A stretch of 64,000 bases of DNA. Origin: Heyndrickxia acidicola. GTDB lineage: Bacteria > Bacillota > Bacilli > Bacillales > Bacillaceae_C. Every line of letters begins with the position of its first letter. Within the stretch, counting starts at the first letter, position 1. The position numbers were made by a program, and so were the translations under genes. The stretch lies in NCBI RefSeq assembly GCF_001636425.1, contig NZ_KV440953.1, positions 1 through 64,000 of the forward strand. The letters run 5' to 3'. The notes under the pieces were generated by a model. The model was given only the letters and a program-made list of their open reading frames with translations. It did no database searches and was not told where the DNA came from. Positions 25,818-34,297 of this stretch are shown here, piece after piece.

Positions 25818-26456
25818 ATGGTAAGAGTTGTAAGCTCCACCAAAGCATCAATTATTGAATCTGCCATTTACTTGTTTAATACAAAAGGATATGACGGTGT
25901 CTCGATACGGGATATTGCTAATAGAGCAAATGTTAATGCTGCCAATATCTCTTATTATTTCAACGGGAAACAAGGGCTGCTTGAGGCTTGTTTTATTCAA
26001 TTTTTCGAAGGGTATCTAGCCTGTATTGAGGATGAAGTTCATCTGCTTGGCCGCGAGCGTCCGGAGATGTGTTTAAAAAGAGCGATTATAAATATTTTGA
26101 ACTACCAAAAAAAGCATCATCTACTCTCTCGTTTTGTGTGGAGAGAAACCTCGATTGATTCGCAGGTTGTAAGAGAAATTACTTCCTCCTATTTAATGAA
26201 GGAGCGATTCTTGTTGAAACAGCTTGTTGAAGGAGCGATGACTGATAAGCATATAAAACCTTCATACATCAGCTTTTTTATTATTCAATTGAGGAGCATG
26301 CTGACAATGCCCTTTTTAAATAGCCAGTACTTAAGGGAAGTTTGGAGCGTTTTTCCAAACGAAAAATACTTTGTTGATAAGTATTTTTTAGTGATACAGG
26401 ATTGGCTTGATGAAAGCATATTGAAATTCCCCTTGATGGAAGTTATACATCTTTGA
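25818..26456 (+). CDS. refZ: RefZ, TetR-family regulator of the division ring during sporulation
   Basis: 212 aa. N-terminal TetR helix-turn-helix (about 8-55: STKASIIESAIYLFNTKGYDGVSIRDIANRANV in parts, then NISYYFNGKQGLLE). The C-terminal half FVWRETSIDSQVVREITSSY / LMKER parallels B. subtilis RefZ (YttP) as I recall it, and the neighbours ytsP and ezrA agree. In B. subtilis RefZ binds origin-proximal sites and perturbs FtsZ for polar septum placement. ATG with AAAGGGGAC upstream. No RefZ box recognised in this window. Family firm; RefZ identity likely. Confidence 0.82.
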   Translation: MVRVVSSTKASIIESAIYLFNTKGYDGVSIRDIANRANVNAANISYYFNGKQGLLEACFIQFFEGYLACIEDEVHLLGRERPEMCLKRAIINILNYQKKHHLLSRFVWRETSIDSQVVREITSSYLMKERFLLKQLVEGAMTDKHIKPSYISFFIIQLRSMLTMPFLNSQYLREVWSVFPNEKYFVDKYFLVIQDWLDESILKFPLMEVIHL

Positions 26457-26457
26457 C

Positions 26458-26492
26458 CAGCAGTTCTCCCAAAGAGGCTGCTGTTTATTTTT
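26458..26492 (+). terminator. Terminator of refZ
   Basis: Stem CAGCAG..CTC/GAG.CTGCTG followed by TTTATTTTTA. Confidence 0.65.
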
Positions 26493-26589
26493 ATCGCATA
26501 ATAACAACAGCTAATTTAGTGGAAGCCCTATGCTTTAGTAGAGGGTATTACAAATAAATACAATTCTATACAAAAAATATTGATTTTAA

Positions 26590-26619
26590 TGGTCAAAAAT
26601 TGTCGGGACGTGGTATCAT
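26590..26619 (+). promoter_or_regulatory. Promoter candidate for ezrA
   Basis: TGGTCA-N18-TATCAT, with an extended -10 TGG directly before TATCAT. Confidence 0.5.
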
Positions 26620-26690
26620 TAGTACATCATACTTAATTTAATTATTTACATATATACTATATTGCACATGGACGGAACAGGGGGTTAACG

Positions 26691-28388
26691 ATGTACTATG
26701 TGATCGGCGCAATTGTCATTGTACTTTTATTGTTGATACTGGGGTACATGACTAGAAAAAAGTACTATAAAGAAATAGATAAATTGGAAACCTGGAAGAT
26801 AGAAATTATGAATAGGCCTGTTATTGATGAAATGGCAAAGATCAAGCAGCTTAACATGACCGGCCAAACAGAGGACATGTTTGAGAAATGGCGAAATGAA
26901 TGGGATGAGATTGTTTCTGTGGAACTTCCAAATGTAGAGGAACTGTTATTTGAAGTGGAGGAAAATACAGATAAATACCAGTTCAGTAAGGCAAAGGAAG
27001 TACAGGACAAAATTCGCAGGGAATTAACAAATGTTGAGGCCAAAATCGAAACGATTCTTTCGGAATTAAAAGAGCTTGTTGGAAGCGAAGAAAAAAATCG
27101 CGTTGAAATGGAAGACCTCAAAACTCATTATAAAAAGGTGAAAAAACATTTGTTGACCCATCGCCACCAATATGGAAAAAGTATTTCCAGTATGGAAGTG
27201 AAAGTTGACTCCCTTAACGAACAATTTCAGAAATACAATGATTTAACGGAAAATGGCAATTACCTTGAAGCCAGGGAGATTGTTATTTCTTTAAAAAGTG
27301 AAATGGAGGACGTGCTGGAGAAACAAGAAAAAATCCCAGATTTATTGGCCGAAGTAGGCACAAACTATCCTGCTCAAATCGCCGAAATTGAAGAGGGATA
27401 CAAGGAGATGCAGGATCAAGGCTTCAATTTGGAACACCTGCAGATTTCCAAGGAAATAGATGAAATAAATGATGTTTTAAAGGTTTATGCAGAATACCTC
27501 GAAAAAGCCGAAATCAAGGAAATTGAAGAGGGGCTTCAGGAGTTAAAAGAAAAAATCGATCTTTTATATGATTTGCTGGAAAAAGAAGTACATGCAAAAT
27601 TCTTCATTATCCAACATCATAACGAAACGAAGGATAAACTCTTTTCGCTCAGGGATATTAATGATTCTATTCGAGCAGAAACCGAGTTTGTAAAACAAAG
27701 CTATGAGCTTCTAAATGGTGAAATGAATATACCGATTAATCTTGAAAAGGTCATTGAAAAGCTCTTGAAAAGATACAGGGCACTGGAAGTGAAAATTCTG
27801 GAGGATCAATCAGCCTATTCTTCTCTGGGTGAATCCCTGAAAGAGATTCAGGAGAATTTAGAGGAAATTGAAGTACAGCAAAAGGAATTTTCCGAGCATC
27901 TTTTAAATCTTCGCAAGGATGAATTGGCTGCCAGAGAACAAATTTCTATTTTGCGAAAGAAAATAACGGATATTACTAAAATGATTTCAAAAAGCAATAT
28001 TCCCGGCTTGCCAAGTACTTATCAATCCCTTTTTGAAGAAGCAGAAGAAAGGATTCAGGATGTTTTACAAAGCCTGAACGAAAAGCCGTTGAGCATGAAC
28101 TCGGTGCAGGAATATTTGGATATTGCAGATGGCGCCACGGAGCAATTATTTAAAAAGACGGAAGAACTCATTGATAATGTTGCTTTGGCAGAAAAAATCA
28201 TACAGTACGGGAACCGCTACAGAAGGAAGAACCAGAAAGTTGCATATGCTTTAAGAGAAGCTGAACAAATGTTCAGAAGCTATGATTATCATGGGGCACT
28301 GGAAGAAGCTGCAACTGCATTGGAGCAAGTTGAGCCTGGTGCGCTGAAAAAAATTGAAAAAATGTTTACGGGGCATCCGGGAGAATAA
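26691..28388 (+). CDS. ezrA: Septation ring formation regulator EzrA
   Basis: Membrane-anchored inhibitor of FtsZ ring assembly at inappropriate sites, which also links division to wall synthesis. 565 aa (B. subtilis 562). One N-terminal transmembrane helix (residues 2-20), then spectrin-like coiled coil through the whole cytoplasmic part, rich in Glu/Lys heptads. The conserved start region LETWKIEIMNRPVIDEM and LNMTGQTEDMFEKWRNEWDE is plain. The C-terminal patch RYRRKNQKVAYALREAEQMF corresponds to the QNR motif region. ATG with AGGGGG upstream. Monocistronic. Confidence 0.96.
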   Translation: MYYVIGAIVIVLLLLILGYMTRKKYYKEIDKLETWKIEIMNRPVIDEMAKIKQLNMTGQTEDMFEKWRNEWDEIVSVELPNVEELLFEVEENTDKYQFSKAKEVQDKIRRELTNVEAKIETILSELKELVGSEEKNRVEMEDLKTHYKKVKKHLLTHRHQYGKSISSMEVKVDSLNEQFQKYNDLTENGNYLEAREIVISLKSEMEDVLEKQEKIPDLLAEVGTNYPAQIAEIEEGYKEMQDQGFNLEHLQISKEIDEINDVLKVYAEYLEKAEIKEIEEGLQELKEKIDLLYDLLEKEVHAKFFIIQHHNETKDKLFSLRDINDSIRAETEFVKQSYELLNGEMNIPINLEKVIEKLLKRYRALEVKILEDQSAYSSLGESLKEIQENLEEIEVQQKEFSEHLLNLRKDELAAREQISILRKKITDITKMISKSNIPGLPSTYQSLFEEAEERIQDVLQSLNEKPLSMNSVQEYLDIADGATEQLFKKTEELIDNVALAEKIIQYGNRYRRKNQKVAYALREAEQMFRSYDYHGALEEAATALEQVEPGALKKIEKMFTGHPGE

Positions 28389-28425
28389 AAAGGCGAGAGC
28401 ATGATTGAATGCTTTCGCCTTTTTA
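28388..28425 (+). terminator. Terminator of ezrA
   Basis: 15-bp stem AAAAGGCGAGAGCAT/ATGCTTTCGCCTTTT, one G.T, then TTTTT. Confidence 0.88.
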
Positions 28426-28437
28426 CTTTCTGCAGTC

Positions 28438-28508
28438 TTTTCGTCTTTCCTGTAACTCAACGGAGCTGTCCAGTTTGTACGCCGCTGAACGGTCTCACTC
28501 CGCTTTTC
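28438..28508 (+). repeat. R2 element, internally deleted
   Basis: TTTCGTCTTTCC...GAGCTGTCCAG..TACGCCGCTGAACGGTCTCACTCC. Carries the variant right end (GCTGAACGGTCTCACTCCGC) of the two following copies. Confidence 0.6.
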
Positions 28509-28510
28509 TA

Positions 28511-28660
28511 TTGTCTAGTTGCGAGAGACCAACGGCTATCGGATTTCTCCGTCTTTTCCCTGCGATAAGTCAACATCATCTCGTCCCTCGCTGTGTTTCC
28601 TTTATCTCAGTCAAAGACTCTGAAATCCGTACGCCGCTGAACGGTCTCACTCCGCTTTTC
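28511..28660 (+). repeat. R2 element, variant arm, tandem copy
   Basis: TTGTCTAGTTGCGAGAGACC...GAACGGTCTCACTCCGCTTTT, about 150 bp. The outer arms differ from other R2 copies (GCGAGAGACC / GGTCTCACTC) but are still complementary to each other. Confidence 0.82.
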
Positions 28661-28812
28661 TATTGTCTAGCTGCGAGAGACCAACGGCTATCGGATTTCT
28701 CCGTCTTTTCCCTGCGATAAGTCAACATCACCTCGTCCCTCGCTGTGTTTCCTTTATCTCAGTCAAAGACTCTGAAATCCGTACGCCGCTGAACGGTCTC
28801 ACTCCGCTTTTC
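28661..28812 (+). repeat. R2 element, variant arm, tandem copy
   Basis: Almost identical to the copy at 28511, same orientation. The following 28816-29105 holds no recognisable gene, apart from an R1-like scrap GTGATTGGAGCAGA near 29029. Confidence 0.82.
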
Positions 28813-29126
28813 TGCTTACATAGCTTCTTTTTGGCTTGGCATAATAGAAGGGATGCAGGAACGACAGGTTCATTGGGGAGTATCTTCGGTTACTCAAGTC
28901 TTTGCCAAACGCGGATCTTATGTTAAGATGTATGATTGTGGGTATTCGTGTGTTGGTGAAATTAATCTATATTAAACCCGCTTAATAAAAAAAGATGTAA
29001 CTTTATGTATGGTTGATGTTGACCATGGTGATTGGAGCAGATAAGCGAACCGCTCGCCAAAAGCTGACGCAAGAACAGATTTTACGAGCAGCGCTTTATT
29101 TATAGATGAAAATGAAGGTGTTATGT

Positions 29127-30278
29127 ATGATTTATTTTGATAATAGTGCAACTACAAAGCCCTATGATGAAGTGTTGGATGCTTTTATAAAGATTTCACG
29201 GAATTTTTTTGCGAATCCTTCTTCCCTTCATCAATTAGGCAGTCACGCGGATTCTTTAATAGGTCAGGCACGCAAACAAATTGCACAGCTTTTAAAGGTA
29301 AATATGAATGAGGTGTTTTTTACTTCTGGAGGTACAGAAGGGAACAATCTGGCTATTAAGGGAACAGCTTTGCAGTATCGCAACAGAGGGAAGCATATTA
29401 TTACCACTGCTACCGAACACCCTTCCATTTATGAAACGTGCAGGCAGCTTGAAGATATGGGATACCAAGTGACATATCTTCCTGTTAATAAAGATGGGCA
29501 AATCAGCTTGGGAGATCTGGAAGCAGCAATTACAAATGAAACCATACTTGTTACGTTGATGCATGTAAACAATGAAGTGGGCACCATTCAGCCGGTTAGA
29601 GAAATTGGTGAAATGCTTAAAAATTATCCGAAAGTTTTGTTTCATGTAGACCATGTTCAGGGCATGGGTAAAATTCCTTTGGATCTCCATAAGGCAAATA
29701 TAGACTTTTGTACGATTTCCGCCCATAAGTTTCATGGCTTAAAAGGGAATGGAATTCTTTATATTCGAGAAGGTGTACGGATTTCCCCTCTACTCTCCGG
29801 CGGCAATCAGGAAGGAAGGATGCGAAGCGGGACTGAAAATACAGGCGGAATCGTCACGATGGCTAAAGCATTAAGGCTTATAGAGGATAGAAGAGTCTCA
29901 GAAGTTGAATCACTTTTAGCTATTCGGAATGAGTTACTGAAACAATTAAACGGGATTCCTGCTATACAGATCCATACAAATCCTGATGTCTCTGCGCCGC
30001 ATATTGTTAATTTTTCTGTAGTTGGCTTAAAAGGAGAGGTTATGGTACATGCTCTGGAGGAAGAAGGCATATACGTTTCCACGACAAGCGCCTGTTCTTC
30101 TAAGCAAAAATCCTTGAGCAGAACACTGCTGGAAATGGGAGTTTCAAAGCATGTCGCAGAGGGAGCTGTGCGAGTGAGTCTTTCGTATGGAAATACATTA
30201 AAAGAAGCGGAGCAATTTATCCGGGCACTGAAAAATGTTTTGGGAAAATATCGTGATGTTATGAGGGATGGAAAATGA
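29127..30278 (+). CDS. nifZ: Cysteine desulfurase NifZ (IscS-like), ThiI partner
   Basis: PLP enzyme taking sulfur from cysteine for tRNA 4-thiouridine formation. 383 aa. Starts MIYFDNSATTKPYDEVLDAF. PLP Lys in SAHKFHG (Lys201), MRSGTENTGGI, and persulfide Cys323 in the loop TSACSSKQKS. ATG 29127 with AAGGTG at 7 nt; the Met at 29106 lacks a site. It overlaps thiI by 4 nt, so the two are translationally coupled. B. subtilis has braB just upstream; here only repeats and a short unassigned stretch. Confidence 0.93.
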   Translation: MIYFDNSATTKPYDEVLDAFIKISRNFFANPSSLHQLGSHADSLIGQARKQIAQLLKVNMNEVFFTSGGTEGNNLAIKGTALQYRNRGKHIITTATEHPSIYETCRQLEDMGYQVTYLPVNKDGQISLGDLEAAITNETILVTLMHVNNEVGTIQPVREIGEMLKNYPKVLFHVDHVQGMGKIPLDLHKANIDFCTISAHKFHGLKGNGILYIREGVRISPLLSGGNQEGRMRSGTENTGGIVTMAKALRLIEDRRVSEVESLLAIRNELLKQLNGIPAIQIHTNPDVSAPHIVNFSVVGLKGEVMVHALEEEGIYVSTTSACSSKQKSLSRTLLEMGVSKHVAEGAVRVSLSYGNTLKEAEQFIRALKNVLGKYRDVMRDGK

Positions 30279-31486
30279 AATATGATCGAATTTTAATACG
30301 TTATGGAGAACTTTCTACAAAAGGAAAGAATCGCAGCCATTTTATTTCGACTTTAAAAAGAAATATCCGGAATACTCTTAATGAGTTTGAAAATATATCC
30401 ATTCAAGGCGGCCACGACAGAATGTATATTCTTTTGAACGGTGAAAATAGTGAACCTATAATAGAAAGGCTCTCTAAGGTGTTTGGAATTCAATCCTTCA
30501 GCCTCGCCGTTCGCACGAATAGAGAGATAGGAGAAATTCAGGAGGTTGGTCTTAACCTTGTCCAGCAGCTTTTTTTTGAGGGGGCTACCTTCAAGGTCTC
30601 AACACGGCGAGGGGACAAATCCTTTGAGTTGGATACCAATGAAATTAATCATGCAGTAGGCAGCCATATTTTGAAAAACATTGAAGGATTGAAAGTGGAT
30701 GTCCGGAATCCCGATATTGATCTTTTAGTGGATGTAAGAAGTGAAGGAGTTTATTTGTCCAGTGAAATTATTAAGGGTGCGGGAGGCCTTCCAGTGGGTT
30801 CTTCGGGGAAAGCTATGCTTATGCTTTCAGGAGGAATTGACAGCCCTGTTGCTGGTTATATGGTGATGAAACGAGGCGTTCAGGTGGAAGCTGTTCATTT
30901 TCACAGCCCTCCTTTTACAAGTCCGCGCGCAAAGCAAAAAGTTATTGACCTTGCACGCAAGATCGCTCATTTCAGCGGTGCCGTCAAAGTTCACATTGTT
31001 CCTTTCACAAAAGTACAAGAAACCATCCATAAACAAATACCTGAAAGCTATACAATGACTGCAACGAGAAGAATGATGCTGAGAATTACAGATGAAGTCA
31101 GAAGGAAAAATAACGGATTGGCCATTATAACTGGTGAGAGCCTGGGACAGGTAGCGAGCCAGACGCTTGAGAGCATGGTTGCCATTAACGATGTTACTTC
31201 AACACCTATTATAAGGCCGCTCGTTGCCATGGATAAATTGGACATTATTGATATTGCCAAGCGGATTGATACGTTTGAAATATCGAACCTTCCTTACGAG
31301 GATTGCTGTACGATTTTTACGCCGCCTTCACCAAAAACAAAGCCAAAGCTTGAAAAAATCCAGCATTTTGAAAGCTTTCTCGATTTTACTCCGTTCCTAG
31401 AGGAAGCTGTTGCCGGAACAGAAAGCTTTTATGTTTATCCTGGGGAGGATGAGGCAGCTATAGAGGAATTTGAAGGCCTTCTCTAA
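30275..31486 (+). CDS. thiI: tRNA uracil 4-sulfurtransferase ThiI
   Basis: Adenylates U8 of tRNA and transfers sulfur to form s4U (near-UV sensor base). 403 aa. N-terminal ferredoxin-like NFLD plus THUMP (about 60-165), PP-loop ATP motif SGGIDSPVAGYM at 185-196, ITGESLGQVASQT, and CCTIFTPPSPKTKPK near the end. There is no C-terminal rhodanese domain, as usual in Bacillus, so sulfur comes directly from NifZ. ATG overlaps the nifZ stop (ATGA). Confidence 0.95.
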   Translation: MKYDRILIRYGELSTKGKNRSHFISTLKRNIRNTLNEFENISIQGGHDRMYILLNGENSEPIIERLSKVFGIQSFSLAVRTNREIGEIQEVGLNLVQQLFFEGATFKVSTRRGDKSFELDTNEINHAVGSHILKNIEGLKVDVRNPDIDLLVDVRSEGVYLSSEIIKGAGGLPVGSSGKAMLMLSGGIDSPVAGYMVMKRGVQVEAVHFHSPPFTSPRAKQKVIDLARKIAHFSGAVKVHIVPFTKVQETIHKQIPESYTMTATRRMMLRITDEVRRKNNGLAIITGESLGQVASQTLESMVAINDVTSTPIIRPLVAMDKLDIIDIAKRIDTFEISNLPYEDCCTIFTPPSPKTKPKLEKIQHFESFLDFTPFLEEAVAGTESFYVYPGEDEAAIEEFEGLL

Positions 31487-31500
31487 TTCCTTTTTAAAAA

Positions 31501-31686
31501 GGCTGTTAAAATTCTATGTTGATAGCTTCTCGGTTTTTAGCTTATTCGTGTGAAACAGTCGTTTCATGCACCTTTCAGCTGAGCTGAAAGGTTACAGAAA
31601 AAAAGGAATAATAGCAAACAAGTTTGCTTTCTGTTCTTTTTTCACTGTAAAATGAGCTAAAAAACAGCAAAGTCCTTTAACAATCC
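31501..31686. repeat. R4 MITE-like element, long form
   Basis: 186 bp. Ends GGCTGTTAAAATTC / CTTTAACAATCC; TTTTTAGCTTATTCGTGTGAAAC and AAAATGAGCTAAAAAAC; inner hairpins CTTTCAGC..GCTGAAAG and a decayed form of the 30-bp palindrome seen at 11059. Confidence 0.75.
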
Positions 31687-31800
31687 TAAAAAAAGACTGC
31701 GAAGTTCCTGTAATTAATTATAGTCATAGAGTAAAATAAAAGGCTCTGAATTATGGTCAAGGAGGACAGGCTGTATTGAAACATTTACCAATGATTTGAT

Positions 31801-31831
31801 TGTATGATGACATGTGTTTCTGCACAATCTA
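31801..31831 (+). promoter_or_regulatory. SigG-type forespore promoter of sspA
   Basis: TGTATG (fits TGHATR), 18-nt spacer, CAATCTA (6/7 to CATNHTA), 20 nt before the sspA ribosome site. Confidence 0.6.
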
Positions 31832-31853
31832 AACTCACAAGGAGGTGAGACAC

Positions 31854-32054
31854 ATGGCAAACACAAATAACGAATTATTGGTATATGGAGCTCAACAAGC
31901 CCTTGACCAAATGAAGTATGAAATCGCTCAAGAATTTGGAGTAAGTCTTGGTGCTGATACAACTGCACGTGCTAACGGATCTGTTGGTGGTGAAATCACA
32001 AAACGCCTTGTATCTATGGCTGAACAACAACTAGGCGGCGGTTACCAACGCTAA
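31854..32054 (+). CDS. sspA: Alpha/beta-type small acid-soluble spore protein
   Basis: Coats and protects spore DNA in the A-like conformation. 66 aa. Both SASP signatures are visible: [33 protein letters not shown] in overlapping parts, including the GPR cleavage context E-F/A with [19 protein letters not shown] precedes ATG 31854; the GTG at 31845 lies within that site. Expected to be forespore-specific (SigG) and degraded on germination. Confidence 0.96.
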   Translation: MANTNNELLVYGAQQALDQMKYEIAQEFGVSLGADTTARANGSVGGEITKRLVSMAEQQLGGGYQR

Positions 32055-32078
32055 GAAATTGAATAAATAATGGCTACA

Positions 32079-32108
32079 GGAAGCGGGCTTTATTGCCCGC
32101 TTCCTTTT
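32079..32108 (+). terminator. Terminator of sspA
   Basis: Perfect 10-bp stem GGAAGCGGGC/GCCCGCTTCC followed by TTTTT. Confidence 0.9.
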
Positions 32109-32126
32109 TGCGATAAAATTTTTTAA

Positions 32127-32248
32127 ACTCCAGCGCCTATCGGATTACTCCGTCTTCTCCCTGCGATAAGTCAACAATCTAGTTCCCTTTATCTCAGTCA
32201 AAGACTACGGAATCCGTACACCGATGAGCGAGGCGCCTGTGCTTTTCT
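32127..32248 (+). repeat. R2 element
   Basis: CTCCAGCGCCTATCGGATTACTCCG...TACACCGATGAGCGAGGCGCC. Complete palindromic arms; short of the leading TGTCTAG. Confidence 0.82.
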
Positions 32249-32337
32249 TAATGAAATAAACTTTTGGGACTTAATATTTAAAATATTTATATGATTTCGT
32301 ATAATAGAAGGAGGATAGGATGTAAGGAGGAAAAGAC

Positions 32338-33924
32338 ATGAAACGAGAAGATTTGCTGGCCCCTAAAAAATACAACATTGTACAAGAAGTTGAGAAATTC
32401 TTGGATAACCCTTCGAAAGTCGCATTAAGAATGGAGGATGAGGCTGGAAGGATCAATGAACGGACTTATTCGCAGCTAATCGAAAATGTGAATAAAATTG
32501 GTAACATTTTTTTGAGCAATGGTCTTCAAAAGGGAGATATTATTCTTGTCATGGTTCCTAGATTGCTACAGACATATGAAATTTATTTGGCCGCATTAAA
32601 AACAGGAATGATTGTTCTTCCAAGCTCTGAAATGCTAAAAGCCAAGGATATTCAATATCGGCTGGAGCATGGAAATGTGAAAGCAGTCGTCTCATTTGCT
32701 ACCTATACGGAGGAGTTTAAGAAAGTAGAGAATATCGATCGTGTAAAGAGGTTTGTAATAGGAGGATCCGAAGATGGCTGGCTGCATCTGGATAACCTAA
32801 TGGAGAATGCATCGACAGTGCTGTCCATTGCCGAAACCTCAGAAGACGATATGGCATTTCTTTCTTATACCTCAGGGACAACGGGTAATCCTAAGGGCGT
32901 TGTACATACGCATGGATGGGGATATGCTCATTTAAGAGCTGCCGCTCCAAACTGGCTTTGTATTGAAGAGGAGGATGTTGTTTGGGCTACTGCCGGCCCG
33001 GGCTGGCAAAAGTGGATATGGAGTCCGTTTCTCTCTGTGCTGGGCTCAGGTGCCACAGGGTTTGTTTATAATGGGAAGTTTGAAGCAAATAAATACTTGC
33101 AGCTTTTGGATAAACATCAAATAAATGTTTTATGCTGTACTCCTACGGAATATCGGCTTATGGCAAAGGCAGAAGGACTCGCGGAATATAAACTTACTAA
33201 GCTGCGAAGCGCTGTATCTGCTGGAGAACCATTGAACAGGGAAGTCATTGATATTTTTAAAAGGTATTTTGGTGTTACGGTACGTGACGGCTATGGACAA
33301 ACGGAAAATACCTTGCTTGTAGGAATCACAAAGGATATGGAGCTTCGTCCAGGATCGATGGGAAAACCGATTCCTGGAAACCGGGTAGAGGTCATTAACG
33401 AGGATGGGATTCCATGTTCAGCTGGCGAAGTTGGCGATATTGCCGTTCATGTGGAAACTCCCGCTCTTTTTAAAAACTATTATAAAGATCCCGAAAGAAC
33501 AGCCAAACAATTTCGCGGTGATTATTACATTACGGGAGATAAAGCAAAGAAAGATGAAGACGGTTATTTCTGGTTTGAAGGCAGGGGAGATGATATCATT
33601 ATCAGTTCAGGCTATACCATCGGGCCTTTTGAGGTAGAAGATGCACTGGTTAAGCATCCATATGTGACGGAGTGTGCAGTGGTGGGAAAACCGGATTCCA
33701 TAAGAGGGACCATTGTGAAAGCATTTGTTGTTTTAAGAGAAGGAATCCATCCAGAGCAGACCAACCTGATAACAGAGCTGCAAAACCATGTTAAACAGCT
33801 GACGGCACCCTATAAATATCCAAGGGAAATCGAATTTATTTCTGAGCTTCCTAAGACCACCTCTGGAAAGATACGCAGGATTGAACTGCGGCAGCAGGAG
33901 ATTGGCAACGTAAAAACGCTTTAA
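32338..33924 (+). CDS. ytcI: Acyl-CoA synthetase (AMP-forming), YtcI
   Basis: 528 aa adenylate-forming enzyme activating a carboxylic acid with ATP and CoA. P-loop YTSGTTGNPKG (about 180-190), YGQTEN, GDYYITGDKAKKDEDGYF, RGDDIIISSGYTIGP, and catalytic Lys in PKTTSGKIRR near the C-terminus. It is closest in layout to the medium-chain acyl-CoA synthetase group and related to AcsA here. The chain length preference cannot be read. ATG with AAGGAGGAAAAG. Beside sspA, as for B. subtilis ytcI. Its stop codon lies inside the target duplication of an R3 element. Confidence 0.88.
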   Translation: MKREDLLAPKKYNIVQEVEKFLDNPSKVALRMEDEAGRINERTYSQLIENVNKIGNIFLSNGLQKGDIILVMVPRLLQTYEIYLAALKTGMIVLPSSEMLKAKDIQYRLEHGNVKAVVSFATYTEEFKKVENIDRVKRFVIGGSEDGWLHLDNLMENASTVLSIAETSEDDMAFLSYTSGTTGNPKGVVHTHGWGYAHLRAAAPNWLCIEEEDVVWATAGPGWQKWIWSPFLSVLGSGATGFVYNGKFEANKYLQLLDKHQINVLCCTPTEYRLMAKAEGLAEYKLTKLRSAVSAGEPLNREVIDIFKRYFGVTVRDGYGQTENTLLVGITKDMELRPGSMGKPIPGNRVEVINEDGIPCSAGEVGDIAVHVETPALFKNYYKDPERTAKQFRGDYYITGDKAKKDEDGYFWFEGRGDDIIISSGYTIGPFEVEDALVKHPYVTECAVVGKPDSIRGTIVKAFVVLREGIHPEQTNLITELQNHVKQLTAPYKYPREIEFISELPKTTSGKIRRIELRQQEIGNVKTL

Positions 33925-33928
33925 TAAA

Positions 33929-34089
33929 GGCTCTTTTCGTAAACTTTGTTGCTATTTGACACAAAAAAGGGGTATAAACCCAGGTTCAGTATTAAAACTT
34001 TTAATAACTTACGAAAAGATGCCACGAAGACAGACGACATACGGAATAGTCCTTTATACGTAAAGCAACAATTTACGCGAAAACAGCCT
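33929..34089 (+). mobile_element. R3 MITE-like element with 8-bp flanking repeat
   Basis: 161 bp. Ends GGCTCTTTTCGTAAACTTTG and TTTACGCGAAAACAGCC; internal TTACGAAAAGATGCCACGAAGACAGAC. Flanks TTAATAAA (33921-33928) and TTAATACA (34090-34097), 7/8. No coding capacity. Confidence 0.8.
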
Positions 34090-34114
34090 TAATACAACCA
34101 TTGAATTAAGACTA

Positions 34115-34150
34115 AAAAGCAGTCAGTCTGTAAGAGCTGTCTGCTTTTTC
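34115..34150 (+). terminator. Terminator of ytcI, displaced by R3
   Basis: Stem AAAAAGCAGTCAG/CTGTCTGCTTTTT with one mismatch. It is now about 190 bp from the ytcI stop because the R3 element sits between. Confidence 0.75.
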
Positions 34151-34297
34151 ATACCTTAAAAAAGAATGGATACAGGCAGAAAAAACCTCCTCTAATTCTC
34201 TTCTTCTAATTTGACTATTCGCTGTGAAAAAATGGTTGCATTTAGTCACAATAAGCAAGAAAATTTAAGTTAAATATAGGGGACAGGAGGAAAATGA

